Made by a program: the position numbers and the translations under genes. From an uncultured Bacteroides sp. (lineage in GTDB: Bacteria > Bacteroidota > Bacteroidia > Bacteroidales > Bacteroidaceae): a stretch of DNA of 5,516 bases. The notes beneath the pieces are model-generated. The model did not search any database, was not told where the DNA came from, and saw only the letters and a program-made list of their open reading frames with translations. Shown in pieces: positions 1 to 4,667 of the stretch (position 1 is its first letter; each line of letters opens with the position of its first letter). The DNA is taken from NCBI RefSeq assembly GCF_900547205.1, contig NZ_URFY01000106.1, positions 1-5,516 of the forward strand, written 5' to 3'.

Positions 1-696
1 GTTAATCACCTGACAGGTCATGTGCTAGCTCATTTTATTAAAGCAGAAGGAGAAGAGAATAAACAACCACAATTTCCATTTCTTTGCCTGCTGGTATCGG
101 GTGGAAATTCGCAGATTATATTGGTGAAAGCTTATAATGATATGCAGATTCTCGGTCAAACGATTGATGATGCAGCAGGCGAAGCTATTGATAAATGCTC
201 CAAAGTCATGGGGCTTGGTTATCCGGGCGGGCCGATTATCGATAAACTGGCACGTCAGGGAAATCCGAAGGCTTTTACGTTTAGCAAACCGCACATTCCC
301 GGATTGGATTACAGTTTTAGCGGGTTGAAAACTTCTTTCCTGTATTCATTGCGCGACTGGATGAAAGAAGATCCGGATTTCATCGAACATCATAAAGTGG
401 ATTTGGCTGCCTCGCTTGAAGCTACTGTTGTAGATATCCTAATGGATAAATTGCGGAAGGCAGCGAAAGAATATAAGATTAACGAAGTAGCCGTGGCGGG
501 AGGGGTATCTGCCAATAATGGATTGCGTAATGCATTCAGGGAACATGCCGAGAAGTATGGCTGGAATATTTTTATCCCTAAATTCAGTTATACTACGGAC
601 AATGCAGCCATGATTGCCATTACCGGGTATTTCAAGTATCTGGATAAGGACTTTTGCTCCATTGACCTTCCTGCTTATTCTCGTGTCATTTTATAA
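1..696 (+). CDS. tsaD: TsaD, tRNA N6-adenosine threonylcarbamoyltransferase (5' end outside window)
   Basis: TsaD (Kae1/Gcp family, ASKHA fold) transfers the threonylcarbamoyl group from threonylcarbamoyl-AMP to A37 of ANN-decoding tRNAs, working in the cytoplasm with TsaB and TsaE to make t6A. The reading frame is open from base 1 and gives 231 residues. The family is usually about 340 residues long, so roughly 110 N-terminal residues lie upstream. The fragment begins almost at the metal-binding motif HLTGH (residues 3-7 of the fragment; both histidines are family ligands). It continues with LVSGGNSQI (about 31-39, where many orthologues have SGGHT), DDAAGEAIDK (56-65), GLGYPGGP (71-78), AGGVSANN (166-173) and TTDNAAMIA (198-206), whose aspartate is the other expected metal ligand. 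Nothing is broken in the visible part. The GTG at 22 is an internal codon, because homology continues upstream of it. The next gene follows after 34 bp with no visible terminator, so co-transcription is plausible. Confidence 0.97.
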   Translation, partial: VNHLTGHVLAHFIKAEGEENKQPQFPFLCLLVSGGNSQIILVKAYNDMQILGQTIDDAAGEAIDKCSKVMGLGYPGGPIIDKLARQGNPKAFTFSKPHIPGLDYSFSGLKTSFLYSLRDWMKEDPDFIEHHKVDLAASLEATVVDILMDKLRKAAKEYKINEVAVAGGVSANNGLRNAFREHAEKYGWNIFIPKFSYTTDNAAMIAITGYFKYLDKDFCSIDLPAYSRVIL

Positions 697-730
697 ATTA
701 GGAAACGGTTATATAATAAGGTAGGAAATT

Positions 731-1216
731 ATGGCAGAAGAGAAAAATGTACCGTTGGAAGTCACCGTGGGCGACTTACTGAAAAAGAAGAAATTGACCG
801 TTTCCACCGCGGAAAGTTGCACTGGTGGAAACATTGCGGCGCGGATTACTTCCATTGCCGGAAGTTCGGAATACTTCAACGGAGGTATAGTAGCCTATTC
901 CAACGAAGTGAAAATGGACCTTCTTCATGTCTCTTGCCAAACTTTGGAAAAGCATGGAGCCGTCAGCGAAGAAACTGTGATTGAAATGGTAAAAGGTGCG
1001 ATGAAAGCGTTGAAAACTGACTGTGCAGTGGCAACTTCCGGCATAGCCGGACCGGGCGGAGGTACTCCCGAAAAGCCGGTAGGTACTGTCTGGATAGCTG
1101 CTGGTTATAAAAACGAAATTCGTACTTACAGACAGGAATCAGACCACGGAAGAGCGGCAAATATCGAGAAAGCAAGCAATAATGCATTGTCGATGCTTCT
1201 GAATTTGCTCAAATGA
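731..1216 (+). CDS. pncC: CinA-family protein, stand-alone C-terminal domain (PncC-type nicotinamide-nucleotide amidase)
   Basis: This 161-residue protein consists only of the CinA C-terminal domain. That domain hydrolyses nicotinamide mononucleotide to nicotinate mononucleotide plus ammonia in pyridine-nucleotide salvage (PncC/YgaD in E. coli). Visible motifs are STAESCTGG (residues 25-33), with Ser29 as the expected catalytic serine; YSNEVKMDLL (56-65), with Lys61 the conserved lysine; GAVSEETV (76-83); and the glycine-rich SGIAGPGGGTPEKPVGTVW (103-121). The N-terminal molybdopterin-binding-like domain of full-length CinA (about 400 residues) is absent. This is a common natural arrangement and not a truncation: the ATG is preceded by non-coding sequence right after the tsaD stop, and about 20 residues precede the first motif, as in E. 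coli PncC. There is no signal peptide, so a cytosolic location is expected. The fold and family are certain. The amidase activity is inferred from the intact motifs. Confidence 0.93.
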   Translation: MAEEKNVPLEVTVGDLLKKKKLTVSTAESCTGGNIAARITSIAGSSEYFNGGIVAYSNEVKMDLLHVSCQTLEKHGAVSEETVIEMVKGAMKALKTDCAVATSGIAGPGGGTPEKPVGTVWIAAGYKNEIRTYRQESDHGRAANIEKASNNALSMLLNLLK

Positions 1217-1257
1217 AAGAAAAATAACTGCTTATAAGTGAATTATTTTAAGAAATT

Positions 1258-1289
1258 CTTGTTTTATACGGATAAAAGTGCTTACTTTG
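1258..1289 (+). promoter_or_regulatory. Putative Bacteroides-type promoter of the rpmB operon
   Basis: The 123-bp gap between the cinA-family gene and rpmB holds TTACTTTG at 1282-1289, a near match to the Bacteroides -7 consensus TAnnTTTG. A TTG within CTTGTTTT (1258-1265) lies about 20 bp upstream, at the right distance for the -33 element. Transcription would start a few bases after 1289, leaving an A/T-rich leader of roughly 40 bases with no Shine-Dalgarno sequence before the rpmB ATG. The assignment rests on pattern matching only. The -7 match is imperfect at the TA positions. Confidence 0.55.
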
Positions 1290-1339
1290 CGTCCTGTTTG
1301 AAAGAAGTATAGATATAAAACTATAAAAATAAGATAGAA

Positions 1340-1600
1340 ATGTCGAAGATTTGTCAAATTACCGGAAAGAAAGCCATGATTGGCAACAATGTTTCACACT
1401 CAAAGAGAAGAACTAAGAGAACCTTTGATTTGAACTTGTTTAACAAAAAGTTCTACTACGTAGAACAAGATTGTTGGATCAGTCTTAGCATTTGTGCTAA
1501 CGGACTGCGTATTATCAACAAAAAGGGACTGGACGCTGCGCTGACTGAAGCTGTGGCTAAAGGTTTTTGTGATTGGAAAAGCATTAAAGTAATCGGCTAA
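1340..1600 (+). CDS. rpmB: 50S ribosomal protein bL28
   Basis: bL28 is a small rRNA-binding protein of the large subunit near the E-site region. The 86 residues carry the family signature from the N-terminus: CQITGKK (5-11), GNNVSHSKRRTKR (15-27), the basic rRNA-contacting stretch, and LSICANGLRIINKKGLDAAL (49-68). E. coli bL28 has 78 residues, and the extra length here is a short C-terminal tail. Only Cys5 is present where zinc-ribbon L28 proteins have a CxxC pair, so this is the zinc-independent form, as in E. coli. Four cysteines occur in all (5, 45, 52, 77), none in CxxC spacing. The start follows a purine/A-rich leader without a Shine-Dalgarno sequence, normal for Bacteroidota. It is the first gene of the rpmB-rpmG-DUF4295 unit. 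Confidence 0.98.
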   Translation: MSKICQITGKKAMIGNNVSHSKRRTKRTFDLNLFNKKFYYVEQDCWISLSICANGLRIINKKGLDAALTEAVAKGFCDWKSIKVIG

Positions 1601-1604
1601 ACGT

Positions 1605-1611
1605 AGAGGAG
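1605..1611 (+). promoter_or_regulatory. Shine-Dalgarno-like AGAGGAG before rpmG
   Basis: AGAGGAG, containing the core AGGAG, ends 10 bases before the rpmG ATG at 1622. The other gene starts here lack such a strong match, and Bacteroidota mRNAs in general are depleted of Shine-Dalgarno sequences because their ribosomes mask the anti-SD. The site is real in sequence. Whether it functions is unknown, and the spacing is on the long side. Confidence 0.4.
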
Positions 1612-1621
1612 AAAACTTACA

Positions 1622-1810
1622 ATGGCAAAGAAAGCAAAAGGTAACAGAGTACAGGTGATTCTGGAATGTACAGAACACAAAGACAGTGGAATGCCGGGAA
1701 CATCTCGTTATATCACAACTAAGAACAGAAAGAATACTACAGAAAGACTTGAGTTGAAGAAATACAACCCGATTCTGAAGAGAGTAACAGTACACAAGGA
1801 AATTAAATAA
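1622..1810 (+). CDS. rpmG: 50S ribosomal protein bL33
   Basis: bL33 is a small large-subunit protein that contacts 23S rRNA near the E site. The 62 residues show the characteristic core RYITTKNRKNTTERLELKKY (29-48) and the end VTVHKE (55-60). Zinc-binding L33 proteins have two CxxC knuckles. Here the first is CTEH (16-19) and the second is replaced by NPIL (49-52), so only Cys16 remains and this is the zinc-free form. A short insertion, DSGMPGTS (21-28), lengthens the first loop compared with E. coli L33 (55 residues). The gene starts 21 bp after rpmB, and the DUF4295 gene follows 16 bp later. Confidence 0.98.
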   Translation: MAKKAKGNRVQVILECTEHKDSGMPGTSRYITTKNRKNTTERLELKKYNPILKRVTVHKEIK

Positions 1811-1826
1811 TAAAGAAGTATAACCC

Positions 1827-1985
1827 ATGGCAAAGAAAACAGTAGCAAGTTTGCACGAAGGTTCTAAAGAAGGACGTGCTTACACCAAGGTTATCAAAAT
1901 GGTAAAATCTCCTAAGACTGGAGCATACGTTTTTGATGAACAAATGGTTCCGAACGAGAAAGTACAAGACTTTTTCAAAAAATAA
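1827..1985 (+). CDS. DUF4295 family small protein, probable Bacteroidota ribosomal protein bL38
   Basis: This 52-residue protein begins MAKKTVASLHEGSKEGRAY and ends EKVQDFFKK. It is lysine-rich and basic, has no cysteine, no signal peptide and no membrane segment, and contains a central KMVKSPKTGAYVFDEQMV segment (24-41) that suggests a short beta hairpin. Its sequence and its place directly after rpmG match the DUF4295 family, found throughout Bacteroidota. My recollection is that the cryo-EM structure of the Flavobacterium johnsoniae 70S ribosome showed an extra large-subunit protein named bL38 and that it is this family. I am confident of the family and less so of that identification. Size, charge and co-transcription with bL28 and bL33 independently support a ribosomal role. 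The start gives the conserved MAKK opening, 16 bp after rpmG, and a strong terminator follows 27 bp after the stop. Confidence 0.93.
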   Translation: MAKKTVASLHEGSKEGRAYTKVIKMVKSPKTGAYVFDEQMVPNEKVQDFFKK

Positions 1986-2012
1986 TCGCAATAGCATATA
2001 CGCTATAAATGC

Positions 2013-2049
2013 AAAATCCTCTCATTGGCAAACAATGAGGGGATTTTTT
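2013..2049 (+). terminator. Intrinsic terminator of the rpmB-rpmG-DUF4295 operon
   Basis: Bases 2013-2027 pair with 2033-2047 in a 15-bp stem containing one G-U wobble, closed by the 5-base loop GCAAA. The right arm ends in a run of six T (2044-2049), with A's opposite on the left arm. It lies 27 bp after the DUF4295 stop. The A-tract/T-tract arms might also give some termination on the opposite strand, but no opposing gene is in view. Confidence 0.93.
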
Positions 2050-2084
2050 GTTGCTTCTTTTTTTACTTTTTCAATCCTTTGTTA

Positions 2085-2092
2085 TATCTTTG
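2085..2092 (+). promoter_or_regulatory. Bacteroides -7 promoter element for ftsY operon
   Basis: TATCTTTG at 2085-2092 is a perfect match to TAnnTTTG. No clean TTTG sits at the expected -33 distance. The region around 2057-2070 is a T-rich tract (TTTTTTTACTTTT), which may serve. The expected start of transcription is around 2096-2099, giving a leader of under 30 bases before the ftsY ATG at 2125. The element lies directly downstream of the preceding operon's terminator, where a new promoter is expected. Confidence 0.7.
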
Positions 2093-2124
2093 TAGCATAA
2101 TGTATTATACAAACAACTGTAGAT

Positions 2125-3084
2125 ATGGGATTTTTTAGTTTTTTTTCAAAGGAAAAGAAGGAAACTTTAGATAAAGGGTTATCTAAAACCAAAGAGAGTG
2201 TATTTAGTAAAATCGCTCGTGCCGTGGCTGGTAAGTCAAAGGTAGATGACGAAGTGTTGGATAACCTGGAAGAGGTGCTGATTACGTCTGACGTTGGAGT
2301 AGAAACCACGCTGAACATTATCAAGCGCATTGAGAAACGTGCAGCAGAGGATAAATATGTGAATACTCAGGAACTGAATCATATATTGCGCGATGAAATT
2401 GCTGCACTGCTCACTGAAAACAACTCGGATGATGTAGCTGATTTCGATCTTCCCATCGAGAGAAAGCCGTATGTGATTATGGTTGTGGGAGTGAATGGGG
2501 TAGGCAAAACTACAACAATCGGTAAGTTGGCCTATCAGTTCAAGAAAGCAGGTAAATCAGTTTATCTGGGAGCTGCCGATACCTTCCGTGCTGCCGCAGT
2601 GGAGCAATTAATGATTTGGGGAGAACGCGTAGGCGTCCCTGTGGTAAAACAGAAAATGGGGGCTGACCCTGCATCTGTGGCCTATGATACGCTTAGTTCT
2701 GCCGTTGCCAACAATGCAGATGTGGTTATAATCGACACAGCTGGGCGCTTGCATAATAAAGTGGGGTTGATGAATGAACTAACTAAGATTAAGAATGTTA
2801 TGAAAAAGGTGATACCACAAGCGCCGGATGAAGTATTATTGGTGCTGGATGGTTCTACCGGACAGAATGCTTTCGAACAGGCTAAACAATTTACGTTGGC
2901 CACGGAAGTGACTGCAATGGCTATCACCAAGCTCGACGGAACGGCTAAAGGAGGGGTTGTGATTGGTATTTCCGATCAATTCAAGATTCCTGTTAAGTAT
3001 ATTGGTCTGGGTGAGGGTATGGAAGACTTACAAGTTTTCCGTAAGAATGAGTTTGTTGATTCCCTGTTTGGAGAAAATGCATGA
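2125..3084 (+). CDS. ftsY: FtsY, signal recognition particle receptor GTPase
   Basis: FtsY docks the Ffh/4.5S RNA-ribosome complex at the inner membrane and hands nascent membrane proteins to SecYEG through reciprocal GTP hydrolysis with Ffh. The 319 residues start with a short amphipathic, lysine-rich segment, MGFFSFFSKEKK, a likely membrane-binding helix. The N-domain helical bundle follows (about 15-100), then the G domain: G1 GVNGVGKTT (122-130), DTFRAAA (152-158), DTAGR (204-208), TKLDG (268-272) and GLGEGMEDLQVF (294-305). All GTPase motifs are intact. The long acidic A domain of E. coli FtsY (497 residues) is absent, and the length resembles B. subtilis FtsY (329). The stop overlaps the rimO start as ATGA, indicating translational coupling. 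The first 24 bases carry T runs of 6 and 8, which simply encode the Phe residues. Confidence 0.98.
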   Translation: MGFFSFFSKEKKETLDKGLSKTKESVFSKIARAVAGKSKVDDEVLDNLEEVLITSDVGVETTLNIIKRIEKRAAEDKYVNTQELNHILRDEIAALLTENNSDDVADFDLPIERKPYVIMVVGVNGVGKTTTIGKLAYQFKKAGKSVYLGAADTFRAAAVEQLMIWGERVGVPVVKQKMGADPASVAYDTLSSAVANNADVVIIDTAGRLHNKVGLMNELTKIKNVMKKVIPQAPDEVLLVLDGSTGQNAFEQAKQFTLATEVTAMAITKLDGTAKGGVVIGISDQFKIPVKYIGLGEGMEDLQVFRKNEFVDSLFGENA

Positions 3085-4391
3085 AAAGAAAAAGAATAGA
3101 TATAATTACTCTAGGATGTTCTAAAAATCTGGTAGACTCCGAACAGTTGATGCGTCAACTGGAAGAAGTAGGGTATAGCGTGACGCATGATACGGAAGAA
3201 CCGCAAGGGGAAATAGCAGTTATAAATACGTGTGGCTTTATCGGTGATGCAAAAGAAGAGTCTATCAATATGATTCTGGAGTTTGCACAGCGCAAGGATG
3301 AGGGAGATTTGAAAAAACTGTTTGTAATGGGATGCCTCTCTGAGCGTTATCTCAAAGAACTATCCGTTGAAATTCCGCAGGTTGACAAATTTTATGGTAA
3401 ATTCAACTGGAAAGAACTTTTGCAGGATTTGGGTAAAACGTATCATAATGAACTGTATATCGAGCGGACTTTAACAACTCCCAAGCACTATGCATATCTG
3501 AAAATATCAGAAGGATGTGATCGTAAATGTTCCTATTGTGCCATTCCTATCATTACCGGACATCATGTATCCAAACCAATGGAAGAAATTCTGGACGAGG
3601 TAAGGTATCTGGTTTCGCAGGGCGTGAAGGAGTTTCAGGTTATTGCACAAGAACTGACCTATTACGGAATTGATTTATATAAGAAGCAAATGCTTCCTGA
3701 ATTGATAGAACGTATTTCTGAAATACCGGGAGTGGAATGGATTCGTCTGCATTATGCCTATCCGGCTCATTTCCCTACTGATTTATTTCGCGTAATGCGT
3801 GAACGGGACAACGTGTGTAAATACATGGATATTGCTTTGCAGCATATCAGTGACAATATGTTGAAATCTATGCGGAGACAAGTCTCCAAGGAAGATACAT
3901 ATCATCTGGTTGAACAGTTTCGTAAAGAAGTGCCCGGCATCCATCTGCGAACGACTTTGATGGTTGGTCATCCCGGAGAAACGGATGAGGACTTTGAAGA
4001 GCTGAAAGAGTTTGTTCGCAAAGTCCGTTTCGACAGAATGGGGGCTTTTGCTTATTCCGAGGAAGAAGGAACTTATGCAGCCGAACAATATGAAGATTCC
4101 ATTTCACAAGAGGTGAAACAAGCCAGACTTGATGAATTGATGGATATTCAACAGGAGATTTCGGCGGAACTGAGTGCTGAGAAGATCGGTAAACAAATGA
4201 AAGTTATTATCGACCGTATAGAGGGAGATTATTATATTGGACGAACAGAATTTGATTCACCGGAAGTAGATCCGGAAGTATTGATTGACTGTTCCGGGAA
4301 AGAACTTGAAATCGGGCATTTTTATCAGGTAGAAGTGATAAATGCGGATGATTTTGATTTATATGCAAAGATTATAGATGACAATGAATAA
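3081..4391 (+). CDS. rimO: RimO, ribosomal protein uS12 methylthiotransferase (radical SAM)
   Basis: RimO adds a methylthio group to the beta-carbon of a conserved aspartate in ribosomal protein S12, using two [4Fe-4S] clusters. In the 436 residues the N-terminal UPF0004 domain carries cluster ligands Cys13 (TLGCSKNLVDSE), Cys51 (NTCGFI) and Cys85 (GCLSERY). The radical SAM core has Cys146, Cys150 and Cys153 in CDRKCSYC (146-153). Later come AQELTYYG (189-196), HPGETDEDF (297-305) and AFAYSEEEGT (322-331), then a C-terminal TRAM domain (about 366-434) that recognises S12. The opening LGCSKNLVDSE and the TRAM segment GRTEFDSPEVDPEVLI (387-402) separate RimO from the tRNA enzymes MiaB and MtaB. 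Length matches the family (about 430-440). It overlaps ftsY by 4 bp and the next gene by 14 or 8 bp. The loop after the radical SAM cysteines reads ITGHHVSKP, a mild departure from the usual RG...SRP pattern. Confidence 0.97.
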   Translation: MKRKRIDIITLGCSKNLVDSEQLMRQLEEVGYSVTHDTEEPQGEIAVINTCGFIGDAKEESINMILEFAQRKDEGDLKKLFVMGCLSERYLKELSVEIPQVDKFYGKFNWKELLQDLGKTYHNELYIERTLTTPKHYAYLKISEGCDRKCSYCAIPIITGHHVSKPMEEILDEVRYLVSQGVKEFQVIAQELTYYGIDLYKKQMLPELIERISEIPGVEWIRLHYAYPAHFPTDLFRVMRERDNVCKYMDIALQHISDNMLKSMRRQVSKEDTYHLVEQFRKEVPGIHLRTTLMVGHPGETDEDFEELKEFVRKVRFDRMGAFAYSEEEGTYAAEQYEDSISQEVKQARLDELMDIQQEISAELSAEKIGKQMKVIIDRIEGDYYIGRTEFDSPEVDPEVLIDCSGKELEIGHFYQVEVINADDFDLYAKIIDDNE

Positions 4392-4656
4392 TAAGGAATT
4401 TACATCTGAATTGGCAGAAAGATTAGGGTATACTATCAAGGATACCTCTGAACTGATAAGCTCTTTATTGTCTGATATGACACAAGAATTGGAGGAGGGG
4501 AATGCGGTCGCTATTCAAGGATTTGGCACTTTTGAAGTGAAAAAGAAAGCTGAACGTATTTCAATCAATCCGGTAACGAAGCAACGACTGCTGGTTCCTC
4601 CCAAATTGGTGCTGTCATATAGGCCTAGCTACACATTGAAAGATAAGTTTAAATAA
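4378..4656 (+). CDS. HU/IHF-family DNA-binding protein
   Basis: This is a 92-residue, full-length, single-domain member of the bacterial histone-like HU/IHF family, dimeric proteins that bend DNA. The N-terminal helical dimerisation half spans about 4-45. The hinge GFGTFEVKKK (48-57) and the beta-arm with the DNA-intercalating proline in NPVT (64-67) follow, and the end SYRPSYTLKDKF (80-91) matches the usual FKPgk.LK tail. The arm turn reads NPVTKQ rather than NPxTGE, and the body is less basic than canonical HU, so it is one of the divergent paralogues common in Bacteroidota and not necessarily the main HU. Two in-frame starts exist: ATG 4378 (overlapping rimO by 14 bp) and ATG 4384 (overlapping by 8 bp, giving MNNKEF). 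The second fits the family N-terminus equally well. Co-transcription with ftsY and rimO is likely. Its specific role is unknown. Confidence 0.95.
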   Translation: MTMNNKEFTSELAERLGYTIKDTSELISSLLSDMTQELEEGNAVAIQGFGTFEVKKKAERISINPVTKQRLLVPPKLVLSYRPSYTLKDKFK

Positions 4657-4667
4657 ATAACACTGTT

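Noticed and set aside
22..24. GTG as the start of the first gene
   Set aside because: The frame is open to base 1 and the upstream codons encode the conserved HLTGH metal-binding motif, so the gene simply begins outside the window.
1217..1280. Possible terminator after the cinA-family gene (CTTATAAG palindrome, AAGAA/TTCTT)
   Set aside because: Both palindromes leave no usable loop and have no G/C-rich stem or following T tract, so termination here is not supported.
1314..1328. TATAAAA direct repeat in the rpmB leader as an operator
   Set aside because: It is a low-complexity A/T-rich leader typical of Bacteroidota start regions. Two 7-base A/T copies are expected by chance.
1400..1828. 142-codon minus-strand open frame
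   Set aside because: It spans the antisense of rpmB and rpmG, both certain genes. Its composition is that of a shadow frame.
1988..2012. Second hairpin before the terminator (ATAGC at 1991-1995 with GCTAT at 2002-2006, plus a bulged GCA/TGC extension)
   Set aside because: The stem is short, bulged and A/T-rich with no T run. The strong terminator immediately downstream accounts for the end of transcription.
1986..2124. Riboswitch, small RNA or tRNA in the longest intergenic gap
   Set aside because: The 139 bases are fully explained by the terminator (2013-2049), a T-rich tract and the -7 element (2085-2092). No tRNA-like or riboswitch-like structure is visible.
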